This document shows, piece after piece, positions 46,601 to 54,505 of a DNA stretch of 64,000 nt. This DNA is from Acidobacteriota bacterium (GTDB lineage Bacteria; Acidobacteriota; Vicinamibacteria; Vicinamibacterales; CAVVIG01), in NCBI GenBank assembly GCA_003222395.1, contig QHWB01000030.1, positions 234,221 to 298,220 on the forward strand, read 5' to 3'. The notes below the pieces were generated by a model, which made no database searches, was not told where the DNA came from, and was given only the letters and a program-made list of their open reading frames with translations. Position numbers and translations under genes: made by a program. Position 1 is the stretch's first letter. Each line of letters starts with the position of its first letter.

Positions 46601-46776
46601 TCCGGGGCATGTCCGGGAAACAGCGTGATGACCGTCACCTGCACGTCGGTGACGTCGGGAAAGGCTTCGACCGGCAGCGAGCGGAACGCCGCAACGCCCG
46701 CCGCGACGAACAGGACGAGCAACAAGGCGACGTAGAGCGGCTGGTGCAGCGCGACCGAAACGAGACGGCGAATCAC
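43696..46776 (-). CDS. czcA: CzcA-type heavy-metal RND efflux pump
   Basis: 1026-residue inner-membrane proton antiporter that exports divalent metal cations in a tripartite complex. The N-terminus (RRLVSVALHQPLYVALLLVL) and PVEAFPDVTDVQV are typical of the HME-RND family. The family-defining motif in helix 4 is DFGIIVDGAVIVLEN (393-407), matching the Zn/Co/Cd/Ni (CzcA/CnrA) branch and not the Cu/Ag CusA branch. Length and both periplasmic loops appear complete. Start and stop overlap the adaptor and lipoprotein genes by 4 bp. Confidence 0.93.
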   Translation of the reverse strand: MIRRLVSVALHQPLYVALLLVLFVAAGVAAFRSLPVEAFPDVTDVQVTVITLFPGHAPEEVEKQVTIPLEIALSGLPNAVRMFSHTQFGLSYIILTFNDNANDYFARQQVLERLQGIDLPGGVQPELAPMSTAIGEIYRYRVAAKGLSPAELRSIQDWVVARNLKMIPGVADVVSFGGFIKQYEVTVNTARMKSYGVTLQQVFTALGRGNANAGGSFLERGEQQYLIRGIGMLQSSDDLGDIVVAEHGGTPLLIRDIADVTLSAVPRQGIVGQDGDDEIVSGIVLMRKGENPSDVLAAVKDRVAAMNASILPKPVRIVPFYDRTKLIDTTLHTVFKNLLEGALLVTIVLYLFLGNFRAAGIVAVVIPLSLLATFIGLRLRAIPANLLSLGAMDFGIIVDGAVIVLENVFRRLTERREHHRAPKAIVLDAAVEVGRPTLYSMLVIIIAHLPIFTLQRHEGRIFAPMAYTVVSALVGSLLFSLTLVPLLSFFLLRNHAEGGDNVIVRLCKRAYRPALRFALERRRMVLGAAVAALAGSLLLVPALGTEFLPELNEGALWINVMLPPGISVTETSRQLARIRGMLRRFPEVVSVLSKAGRPEDGTDPKMINMAEFLVDVRPEAEWPRGVTKDRLIERMNASLQTIPGIEPSFSQPIRDNVLESISQIDGQVVVKIFGDDVDVLRGVAKDALRAISGVRGVARAFVDRAGQVPQLRIAIDRGRAARYGLNVADVEDVIETALGGRTATQLWEGERRFNVVVRLGEEERGDQEAIANVLIDTPTGSRIPLSEVANVSVGSGSMNIAREGGKRVAAIGVFIQGRDMGGVVGDMQERVATSLRLPPGYFVTWGGEFENQQRAMARLRLIVPISVLLIFLLLFNAFGAVKHAALILVNVPFALIGGILALYLTGIHLSVSAAIGFIALFGQAVLNGVVMVSYFNQLRRTGIGAYNAAYEGSLVRLRTVLMTTLLAMLGLTPMALSHSIGSEVQRPLAVVIIGGLFSASALTLLVLPALYVMFEGRHQHVPEVTT

Positions 46777-47984
46777 TGGCTCTCCGATTCCGATTCGAGC
46801 TGCCGGAGCAACAGCACGCCGTCGCTCACGATGTGTTCGCCCGCTTCGATTCCGTGCGTCACGCGGAGGCGATCACGGTCGCTCCGGACGGTCTCGATTT
46901 CCCTGCGCGCGAATTCCTGCGGCCCCACCTTGACGTACGCGAACGTTCGACCGTTTTCGACGAACACCGCTTTGGCGGGCACGGTCAGCGAAGATCCGGA
47001 ATCGGCCAAGTAGAGGGCGATGGAGGCGAACATTCCCGGTTTCAGCCGGCCGTCGGGGTTGGCGACGAGGAACCGGACCTTCGCGGTGCGCGTCTGGCTG
47101 TCGACCACCGCCCCGACGCGCGACACACGGGCGCCGAAGCGATCGGTCGGATAGGCAGCCGTCGTGACGTCCGCGTACTGGCCAATCGCGAGGTGCCGCA
47201 GGTCACGTTCGAAGATGTCTCCCTGGACCCAGACGCTCGAGAGATCGGCGATCGTGACGAGCGATGCGTTCTCGGGTCCGACGAACTGACCGTTCGTCAC
47301 GCTGCGTTCGATGACGGTGCCGTCGATCGGTGTGCGGACAGGGATCCGCGACTGCGTGATCGTCGGCTCGTGTTCGCGATGCGGCTCCAACCCCAGTACC
47401 TGAAGGCCCTCTTCGGTCTGCGTCACGCGCGCCCCCGCCTTCGCCAGCTCGCTCGTGGCCTGCTCCAGCGCGATGCGGGACGCGGCCTGGTGCTCGAACA
47501 GGTCCTGCGTCATCGCGAACGTTTTTTCCGCGAGCTCCAGATCCTTGTGGCTCGCGAGATGGTCCGTAGTCGCGGCGGCGACGTCGCGGCTGTTGAGGAC
47601 GAACAGCACGTCGTGCCTGCGGACGATGTCGCCAACGTTGACGGCCATGTCCTGCACATGACCCGAAACGGGCGGAAGCAGCTTCGCCATTCGATCCGCA
47701 TTGAATTCGACCGTGCCCGTGAGCTTGATGCAGTCCGATGGACGCTTGCTGGAGAGCTCTTCGACCCGGACCTGCTCGAGCTGCAGCTCTTCGAGGTGTA
47801 CGTGGCCGGGTGCGTGCGCAGCCTCATGGCCATCCGATGTCGCCGCCGACGCGTCGACCGCGGGCGTCGACTCGCGGCATCCCGCGATGCCGATCGCGAC
47901 GGAAAGCATCACGAACGTCAGGGCGGCAGTTCGCAGCAGCATCGCAGCCCGCACGAACCGCCGCCGTCTGTGTGGTGTGGTCAT
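46773..47984 (-). CDS. RND efflux periplasmic adaptor (CzcB-like)
   Basis: 403-residue membrane-fusion protein. An N-terminal lipoprotein-like leader ends at AIGIAGC. A His-rich stretch (HEAAHAPGHVH, about 51-61) may bind metal. Next come the lipoyl/barrel-sandwich hybrid (VSGHVQDMAVNVGDIV), a coiled-coil hairpin (HLASHKDLELAEKTF to ELAKAGARV), and beta-barrel segments ending in VPAKAVFVENGRTFAYVKVG. It connects the CzcA pump to the outer-membrane channel. It overlaps the channel gene upstream and the pump gene downstream by 4 bp each. Confidence 0.92.
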   Translation of the reverse strand: MTTPHRRRRFVRAAMLLRTAALTFVMLSVAIGIAGCRESTPAVDASAATSDGHEAAHAPGHVHLEELQLEQVRVEELSSKRPSDCIKLTGTVEFNADRMAKLLPPVSGHVQDMAVNVGDIVRRHDVLFVLNSRDVAAATTDHLASHKDLELAEKTFAMTQDLFEHQAASRIALEQATSELAKAGARVTQTEEGLQVLGLEPHREHEPTITQSRIPVRTPIDGTVIERSVTNGQFVGPENASLVTIADLSSVWVQGDIFERDLRHLAIGQYADVTTAAYPTDRFGARVSRVGAVVDSQTRTAKVRFLVANPDGRLKPGMFASIALYLADSGSSLTVPAKAVFVENGRTFAYVKVGPQEFARREIETVRSDRDRLRVTHGIEAGEHIVSDGVLLLRQLESESESQ

Positions 47985-49261
47985 TGAGCGGTCTCCGTTC
48001 CAATCGCCAGCGTGAGCCGGGCCTGAGCCCGGCGATACGCGGCTTGCGCCGAGTAGTACGTCTCCATCGTGTCGTTGTAGGCGCGCTGCGCGTCGAGGAC
48101 GTCAAGCAACGAAATGGCGCCGGCCTGATACACGTACGCCGTTCCCGTGCGCCCCTGGTCGGTCGGTTCGAGGAGATCGCGCTCGATCTCGTCGACAAGC
48201 TGCCGAGACGCTGTGAACTCCGCGTACGCCGAGGCGACCTGGCCGGCGACGTCGGTTTCGAGCGCGGTCAGCGATCGCGTCGCCTTGCCGGCTTCCGCTT
48301 CGGCCCGAACGATTTCACCTTGATTGCGGTTGAACAGCGGAAGCGGAACGCTGAAGAAGAGGCCTAGCAGGTTGCCGCGTCCATTCACGCCCTGCTGACG
48401 GCGGTACTCCGCCCCGAGCGTGTAGTCGACCTTGCCTTGTGCGAGCTGAAGTCGAAGATCGGCCTGCGTGCGAGCCTGCTCGCGTCGAGCCGCGAGAAGA
48501 TCTGGTCGCGTCGATCGGGCAGATTGCTGCAGCACGGTCAAATCGGCAGCGATCGCCGAGGCCGGCAACGCGAGCCGGTCGTCGATGTCAATCGGCTCTT
48601 CGTCGGGCTTCTTGCCAAGGAGTGGCAGCAGCTTCAATCGCGCCTGTGTCAGGACGAGCTGCGCGCTCCTGACGTTTCCGCGGTACTGCAGCATCGCCAC
48701 ACGCGACCGCGACACCTCGAGTTGCGGGATCGCGCCGCTGGTGAGGCGCCGCTCGTTCAGCTGAACGAGTCGTTCGAATGATTGAAGGGTGTCCTCGGCC
48801 AGGCGAAGCTTGGCTTTGGCCTCGAGAACGTCGATGCTCGCGAGAAGAACCTCCAGCATCAATCGCCGCACCGCGTCGGCGATTTGCGCCTCGGCGACCC
48901 GCCTGGTTTCCTCGGCGACGTGAGTGCGAAGCTCCCGCTTGCTCGCGCGTTCGAACGGCACGTCGACGCGGACGGCGTACTGAGGCGGCCCGGCGTTGTT
49001 CAGCTCGCTGAACCCTGTCCCGAGCCAATCGAGGCCGTCGGCACTTCCCGACAGCACCGGATTCGGTCGAAGCCGTGCCGTGACAAGGGCGGCCTCGGCG
49101 ACCGACAGATCCGCTCGCGCGGCGAGCAGTCCAAGATTCCGCTGAACCGCTTCGTTGACGGCTTCTTCGATCGTCAGCGTGCGAAATCCACCCTGACCAG
49201 CGATGCTCGTGACGGCGATGCTCGAAACGATCGCCGCGACGATCGATTGGCGAACCTTCAT
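47981..49261 (-). CDS. TolC-family outer-membrane channel (CzcC-like)
   Basis: 426-residue protein with signal peptide (QSIVAAIVSSIAVTSIAG). Two tandem outer-membrane-efflux repeats of long helices are seen: EAVNEAVQRNLGLLAARADL, LEAKAKLRLAEDTLQSFERL and DLLAARREQARTQADLRLQL. The beta-barrel segments lie between them. The second repeat contains NRNQGEIVRAEAEAGKATRS. It forms the exit duct of the CzcCBA complex. GGAG precedes the ATG. Gene order C-B-A-lipoprotein with 4-bp overlaps throughout. Confidence 0.92.
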   Translation of the reverse strand: MKVRQSIVAAIVSSIAVTSIAGQGGFRTLTIEEAVNEAVQRNLGLLAARADLSVAEAALVTARLRPNPVLSGSADGLDWLGTGFSELNNAGPPQYAVRVDVPFERASKRELRTHVAEETRRVAEAQIADAVRRLMLEVLLASIDVLEAKAKLRLAEDTLQSFERLVQLNERRLTSGAIPQLEVSRSRVAMLQYRGNVRSAQLVLTQARLKLLPLLGKKPDEEPIDIDDRLALPASAIAADLTVLQQSARSTRPDLLAARREQARTQADLRLQLAQGKVDYTLGAEYRRQQGVNGRGNLLGLFFSVPLPLFNRNQGEIVRAEAEAGKATRSLTALETDVAGQVASAYAEFTASRQLVDEIERDLLEPTDQGRTGTAYVYQAGAISLLDVLDAQRAYNDTMETYYSAQAAYRRAQARLTLAIGTETAQ

Positions 49262-49383
49262 GGACGATCGACTCCGAAATTGCGCCGCGCCGACAAGGGC
49301 GCCGCCTCGATGATTGACGAATGCGATGGATGCGCGCGCGAAAGAACGGCGGTGATCAGATACCCGCGCGTGTCACGCGTGCG

Positions 49384-50157
49384 TTACGACAATGAGGCTT
49401 CGGAGGGAATCGGAGGCGCGCGAGGGGCAATTCGAAAAGACGCGGGTGCAGACGAGAGGTCGTGAATGCGTGAGAACGATGTGCCGCGCGAGGCGTTCGG
49501 GGACGCCGCCACATCGAAGATCCGCCCGAGTCCGTCTTCCGCCCGGCGAGGAGACGGCTCGAACGGCGCCAGTCGGGCGAGCGAGTGTCCGATCGCGGCG
49601 GTCTGTTCCGCCTCGAGCGTTGCGGGAAACTGCGCGACATCGGCGGACGTGAAGTGCCCGTGCCCATCGTTCAACCACACGCCGAGGGTCCGGCCTGAAA
49701 TCGGCAGGCCGACGACGATGTCGAGATCCCGATCGGCATCAACATCGGCAGCGCGAATCGTGACCGCACTCTGTGTGGACTGGAAGGTGACGCCGCCGGG
49801 AGCCTGCCCCGACATCGAGAACTCGATGCGGTACGCGTAGCCGTTCGCGTCGCGCCCGATGTGGTCCGCGACGGCAACGTCCGGCTTGCCGTCCGTATCG
49901 AAGTCTCCGATGACCGTGGACCAGCCGAAAGGTCTGGCGGCATTCCCCAGTCTGAAGACAGCGGCGTCCGGCGCAGGCGCTTCGATCAGCGAGGCGCCTG
50001 AAACCGAAGAAACTCGTGATCGTCCTGCCTGGGATCTCGGTTGCGCCTGGGAATTGACCGATGCGAGCACGACGAGCGCGACGCACATGCACGCGCAGAA
50101 CGGACGTCGTACAACACGCGTTGCGTTACCGAGCTTGTTTCTGACGAACTGATTCAT
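49384..50157 (-). CDS. Secreted FG-GAP/VCBS-repeat protein (paralogue A)
   Basis: 257 residues: signal peptide (FCACMCVALVVLASVNSQA), then STVIGDFDTDGKPDVAVADH and AADVDADRDLDIVVGLPISG, followed by VWLNDGHGHFTSAD. The tail is PRAPPIPSEASLS. It is a clear paralogue of 42384-43148. Its stop is 122 bp before the start of the channel gene on the same strand, so it could be the first gene of the metal-efflux operon. The repeats bind calcium in known FG-GAP proteins. Role here unknown. Confidence 0.8.
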   Translation of the reverse strand: MNQFVRNKLGNATRVVRRPFCACMCVALVVLASVNSQAQPRSQAGRSRVSSVSGASLIEAPAPDAAVFRLGNAARPFGWSTVIGDFDTDGKPDVAVADHIGRDANGYAYRIEFSMSGQAPGGVTFQSTQSAVTIRAADVDADRDLDIVVGLPISGRTLGVWLNDGHGHFTSADVAQFPATLEAEQTAAIGHSLARLAPFEPSPRRAEDGLGRIFDVAASPNASRGTSFSRIHDLSSAPASFRIAPRAPPIPSEASLS

Positions 50158-50385
50158 GTGCGTGCGGAGACGCGACGAACACCTCGTCTCCGCAATGTCG
50201 ATGCCAAAGAGGACAATCGATTGCCGTCAGCGGTGGAAGGTCTGAAACCGGATGTGATTCGTCCTGGTCCTTCAGGCTAGATGTTGGTAGACCGATGCGA
50301 CTTTCGGGGAGCAGTCGTCCAACCGGTTTTTTTGACTGCCCAATAAAGCGAGCACCGGAACGGCATCAGCAACCTGCACGATAGC

Positions 50386-50412
50386 TGCGGCGGGAAAGAC
50401 AAATGTCAGCCT
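50386..50412 (-). promoter_or_regulatory. 27-bp element upstream of FG-GAP gene A
   Basis: Second copy of the element at 43267-43293 (26 of 27 identical), 229 bp upstream of the 50157 start. It lies within a 346-bp gap (50158-50503) that contains no gene and only a T-run at about 50325-50332. As gene A precedes the efflux genes, this element could control the whole czc operon. Confidence 0.6.
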
Positions 50413-50503
50413 GCAGGAAGTTTAGGGTACCAAGTTAGAGCGTTTGCGGAATGCATACGCCCTCCCGATCCTCGAGCCGATCGTAATGCGAGATCAATGG
50501 ACG

Positions 50504-52036
50504 TCAGTTGATTGCCGGTTCGAGCGGCTCGCCGGGCACGGCCAGATCGGGCATGGGTCTCCCGAGGAACAGCCGCCGGCAGGCAACGCCGATCCATCGC
50601 GCCCACTGCGTCGATCGCTGGACGCGCGCGCTGTCGGTCGCGATGCCCGTGTTCGCGTACATGTGTCGGTAGAGCTTCGAGATGAGTACGAAGGCGATCC
50701 GGGCACGAACGGTTTCGACGACGCTCGATCGCGCCCAGACGTGGCGCCACCCGTAAAAGCGATCCCACGCGCGCTGGGTGCCCACTCGAATCTCCTCGAG
50801 CGACATCGTCGGATGCGCGGCGTACAGTTTCGGCCGGCGTCCTTCGGGAATGAGCCAATGCTGTGTAATCGGCACGCCGTCGACCGTCGTCCCGCGGCGG
50901 CTCTCCTCGGCAGCCCACTTGTCGAAATCGACGGTGCCGGGGAACGGCGTCAGCAGCACGAACTGTGCGAACGTCAGATCGGCCCGTTCCGCGAGCGCGA
51001 CCGTCGCGTCGAACGTGTCCTTCGTGTCACTGTTGAGCCCGAAGATGAACGAGCCGAGGACGTGGATGCCATGACGGCGAAACTCGCGCAGCCGCGCCAC
51101 GAGCTCGTCGCCGGCCAGGTTGAAGCCTTTGTAGACATCCTTGAGCCCTTCGCGGGTCACCGACTCGACGCCGACGAGCGCGCCGCGAATCTTCGCGCGC
51201 TTCATCGCGTCGAGGAATTCCGGGTCTTCGGCGGCCTCCATCGTAATCTGGGTGTAGAAGACGAGATCGTGCGGCAGCTCGGCGAGCCTCGCCATCAGCG
51301 CGAAGCGCTCGTCGCGCAGCGCCTGGAGCTCGCGCAGCCGCGAGGAATCGGCTCGGCGCCGCGCCTGCGCCAGATCGTCGAACGTGACCGGATAGAAGTT
51401 GTCGTCGGCGAGCGCGATGAATCGAAATCCGAGACGGCGCAGCTCGACGATCTCGCGGACGACGCGATCGACGCCGCGCTGGCGCGGCTCCTGTCCGTCG
51501 GTCCGCCACACGGAACAGAACGAGCAATGCTTCGGGCAGCCGCGCAGCGTCTGTACCGACGCCCACATGTACCGCCGCTCCGGAAGCAGATCCCATCGCG
51601 CCGACACGAACTGATCGCCAGCGATGCGGCCCCCTTCGTAGACCGGCCGCGGCTGTCCAGCCAGGCACTCCTCGATGACGCGCGGCCAGACGACGTCGCC
51701 GTCGCCGCGCACGACCGCGTGCGCCTGACCGTGAGTCGCGGCTTCGTCCGGAAACAGCGTGGCATGAATGCCGCCGAAGACGACCCAGGCGCCGCGCTGG
51801 CGCACCTGGCGTCCGATCTCGTAACCGCGGAGCGCGTTGCCGGTATGAATGCCGATGCCGACGACGTCGCCCGCGCAAATCGTGTCGAGATCGACCGGAT
51901 CGAGCGTTTCGTCGACGATGACCGGATCGCCCCAGCGGCTGCCGGTCGCCGCCGCGAGGACGTAGAGCCAGCGCGGCGTAATCACGGCGACGCCGAACGA
52001 TTTCACACTCGGATTGACAAGATGAATGCGCGTCAA
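50504..52036 (-). CDS. B12-binding radical SAM protein
   Basis: 510 residues. The N-terminal Rossmann-like cobalamin-binding domain (about 1-140) includes GIGIHTGNALRGYEIGRQVR and WVVFGGIHATLFPDEA. The radical SAM core has RGCPKHCSFCSV with cluster Cys167, Cys171, Cys174. A C-terminal region continues to about 490. Such enzymes methylate unactivated carbons or build secondary metabolites and lipids. The start is TTG 52036 with GAGGA 9 nt upstream; that ribosome-binding site lies in the right arm of a leader hairpin (52048-52070). The substrate is unknown. Confidence 0.88.
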   Translation of the reverse strand: MTRIHLVNPSVKSFGVAVITPRWLYVLAAATGSRWGDPVIVDETLDPVDLDTICAGDVVGIGIHTGNALRGYEIGRQVRQRGAWVVFGGIHATLFPDEAATHGQAHAVVRGDGDVVWPRVIEECLAGQPRPVYEGGRIAGDQFVSARWDLLPERRYMWASVQTLRGCPKHCSFCSVWRTDGQEPRQRGVDRVVREIVELRRLGFRFIALADDNFYPVTFDDLAQARRRADSSRLRELQALRDERFALMARLAELPHDLVFYTQITMEAAEDPEFLDAMKRAKIRGALVGVESVTREGLKDVYKGFNLAGDELVARLREFRRHGIHVLGSFIFGLNSDTKDTFDATVALAERADLTFAQFVLLTPFPGTVDFDKWAAEESRRGTTVDGVPITQHWLIPEGRRPKLYAAHPTMSLEEIRVGTQRAWDRFYGWRHVWARSSVVETVRARIAFVLISKLYRHMYANTGIATDSARVQRSTQWARWIGVACRRLFLGRPMPDLAVPGEPLEPAIN

Positions 52037-52121
52037 GTCTGGACATCCTCACAGGCAAGGGCTTTGTGAGAGCCTGGTCAGGAGTGGCCGAGCGCTCAGA
52101 AAAGCAGAAGCGGTCAGTATA
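52037..52121 (-). promoter_or_regulatory. Structured 5' leader of the radical SAM gene (putative cis-regulatory RNA, copy 1)
   Basis: On the minus strand a TATACT hexamer (52116-52121) would start a leader of about 73 nt. It ends in a hairpin with arms CUCACA and UGUGAG (52048-52070). The right arm contains the Shine-Dalgarno GUGAGGA (52046-52052), 9 nt before the TTG start. The region is homologous to 57581-57667 upstream of the omega gene (GCTTTTCTGAGC, TCGGCC and CTCAC..AAGCC blocks shared). No good -35 is visible. Ligand or trigger unknown. Confidence 0.6.
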
Positions 52122-52209
52122 CGCCGGTTCAACGCGCGCACGCGTGACGCGTACGCACGTCGAGCATGGGCATAAAGGGAAGATGACGAACGTGATGAGC
52201 ACATATGCG

Positions 52210-52800
52210 CTATCCAGCGATAGACGTCCATACAAGCGCGATCGTGAGCGCGATCATCACCGCGCTCGTGCTCCAGGCAATCACGTTAGCGACGCGTGAG
52301 TTCCTGTACGTCCCCATCAGATCTTCGCGATTGATCAGACGCAGCATGAAAAACAACACGAACGGAATCAGCACGCCGTTCGCGACCTGCGAAACGATGA
52401 TGACTTTGATCAGCGGCAATCGCGGGATGAGAACGAATCCGGCGCCCACCACGACCAGCGACGTGTACAACCAGTAGAAGATCGGCGCTTCCGAGAATTT
52501 CTTGTTGAGGCCGGATTCGAATCCGAGGCCCTCGGCGACGTTGTACGCCGTGGCGAGCGGGAGAATCGCGGCGGACAGCAGCGCGGCGTTCAACAGGCCG
52601 ATCGCGAACAGGACCGATGCGAAGCGGCCCGCCAGCGGCGCCAGCGCCACGGCGGCGTCAGCGGCATCCTTGATTTCGCGAACGCCCCGCGTGTACAGCG
52701 TCGCTCCGCAGGCGACGACGATGAAGAATGCCACGACGTCGGTGATGATGCAGCCGATGATGACATCCCATCGACTCAGCGAGTATTGGCGCGTGCTCGC
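52210..52800 (-). pseudogene. 5'-truncated NRAMP-family metal transporter
   Basis: Homology begins at QYSLSRWDVIIGCIITDVVA, in the middle of the NRAMP fold. It continues through FFIVVACGATLYTRGVREIK, LFAIGLLNAALLSAAILPLA and GLNKKFSEAPIFYWLYTSLV to the C-terminal helix. The first about 210 residues, including the metal-binding helix 1, are missing. Upstream, an in-frame stop occurs at 52810-52812 and the histidine-kinase gene ends at 52802. No start codon context is convincing. A non-functional remnant. Confidence 0.75.
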
Positions 52801-52801
52801 G

Positions 52802-54505
52802 TTACAAGTTCATAGTCTTTGACGTGATGAGCGATTCGATTGCGCGAATCAACTCCCGGGCGTCGATCGGCTTCGACAGGTGTCGATCGTAGCCGGACGC
52901 TGCGGCGCGTTCGCGATCGGCGGCGGCGGCATACGCCGTCACCGCGACCGCCGGCGTACGTCCCCCATTCTCCGCCCGGCGCATCCTCAACTGGCGGACG
53001 AGCGCGTACCCGTCTTCGTCCGGTAGCCCGATATCGCTCACGAGCACATCGGGGCGCGCCTGGTCGATGCTTGCAAGGGCCTCTCGCGCCGATGCAACCG
53101 TCGTGACCTCGGCGCCCGCCTGCTGCAGCACGGCATGGAGCACTTCGCGCGCATCACGATCGTCGTCGACGACGAGAACGTGAACGCCGCGACTGAACCT
53201 CGGAAGCGGCGTGGTCTCCACCGGTCTGCCGATGACGGCGACGGGGCGCCGCTGCTCGACGTCGGTGGCGCCAGCCGCCAGCGGAAGGACGACCGTAAAC
53301 GTCGCGCCGCGACCGATGCCGGCGCTCTCGGCCCCAATCGAGCCTCCGTGCAGCACCACGAGGTGACGCACGATCGTGAGCCCGAGTCCGATCCCGCCGT
53401 GCACCCGCGTCGTGGAGGCGTCCTGCTGGCGAAAGGGTTCGAAGATGTGCGGCAGGAACTCCGGTCTGATGCCTGACCCGGAGTCGCCGACGATCAGGGT
53501 CGCGTGGCGATCGTCGCGAGACAGACGCACCCGGATGTCGCCTCCGGGCGGCGTGAACTTGATGGCGTTGGCGATCAGGTTCGTGGCAATTCTCTGCAAC
53601 TGAAGCGAATCGCCTGCGACCAGGGCATCGTCCTGCAGCTGGACGTCGAGCCGCACCTGTTTGGCGTCGGCGCTCGGAGACAGGTTCGCGACGGCCTGGT
53701 CGATGATCGGCGCGAGCGCCAGGAGCTGCCGCTCCACCTCGCGCTGTCCGGCCACGATCTGCGAGACGTCGAGGAGGTCTTCGACCAGCCGCGTTTGTGT
53801 CCAGGCGTTGCGTTCGATGGTGTCGAGCGCGCGTGCGCGCGCGTTCTCCGTCAGATGTTCTGTACGCAGCAGCCGCGTCCAGCCCAAGATGGCGTTGAGC
53901 GGTCCGCGCAGCTCGTGCGACACCATCGCCAGGAACTCGTCCTTCGCCGCATTCGCCGCCTGCAACCGTGCTGAAAGATCGACGTGCTCGCGTGAGCGAT
54001 CGTGCTCACGTAACACGGTCTCGGCCAGCACTTTCAGCAGTTCGCCGTCGGAGGTGATGCGGGACCGCGAAGCCGGTGTCTCATGGCGGACGGCGTCCCA
54101 GACTGGCGCTTGCGGCAATCGTGCCTCGCGCGCCAGCCGCTCGATCGCCATCGGCTGGGGAAATTCGGAAAGACGGTAGCCGGCCACGGCTGCGCCGACT
54201 GTGTCGCCGTTCAGCACGAGCGCGGTCCCGAGGGCTGCCAGCGCGAACCGGTTCGTGACCACGATGGCGTTCGCGCCCCGGCGGCACCGCGCCGCGCACT
54301 CGGCGAAAAGTCCGGGATCGTGTTCGGATTCGCCAAACAGATCGAACAGTGACGTGCGATTGATCGGTCCGCAGACGAGACGTCCCTCGGCGTCGTACAA
54401 CGCTACGGTGAGCCGTGTGACGCTGCCATATTTTTCGAGCGGAGGCCGCCAGATGTCTTGCGCCCACAAGCCTGGATCGTCGCGCCGCATCCGCTCACAG
54501 GTCAC
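52802..54505 (-). CDS. Hybrid sensor histidine kinase
   Basis: About 567 residues. The N-terminal sensor resembles a PocR-type ligand-binding domain (RLTVALYDAEGRLVCGPINR, two Cys in ECAARC). Then come a HisKA helix (KDEFLAMVSHELRGPLNAIL, His197), an HATPase domain (N box NLIANAIKF, GDSGSGI, GGIGLGLTIV) and a C-terminal receiver (VVDDDRDARE, phosphoacceptor Asp491 in VSDIGLPDEDGY). No transmembrane helix, so cytoplasmic. The GTG start overlaps the stop of the response-regulator gene (GTGA at 54502-54505); ATG 54487 is an alternative. Confidence 0.9.
   Translation of the reverse strand: MTCERMRRDDPGLWAQDIWRPPLEKYGSVTRLTVALYDAEGRLVCGPINRTSLFDLFGESEHDPGLFAECAARCRRGANAIVVTNRFALAALGTALVLNGDTVGAAVAGYRLSEFPQPMAIERLAREARLPQAPVWDAVRHETPASRSRITSDGELLKVLAETVLREHDRSREHVDLSARLQAANAAKDEFLAMVSHELRGPLNAILGWTRLLRTEHLTENARARALDTIERNAWTQTRLVEDLLDVSQIVAGQREVERQLLALAPIIDQAVANLSPSADAKQVRLDVQLQDDALVAGDSLQLQRIATNLIANAIKFTPPGGDIRVRLSRDDRHATLIVGDSGSGIRPEFLPHIFEPFRQQDASTTRVHGGIGLGLTIVRHLVVLHGGSIGAESAGIGRGATFTVVLPLAAGATDVEQRRPVAVIGRPVETTPLPRFSRGVHVLVVDDDRDAREVLHAVLQQAGAEVTTVASAREALASIDQARPDVLVSDIGLPDEDGYALVRQLRMRRAENGGRTPAVAVTAYAAAADRERAAASGYDRHLSKPIDARELIRAIESLITSKTMNL

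Noticed and set aside
50504-52036. Known B12 or SAM riboswitch upstream of the radical SAM gene
   Set aside because: The leader is too short for a cobalamin riboswitch and shows no B12-box or SAM-class core that I recognise, so it is reported as an unassigned element.
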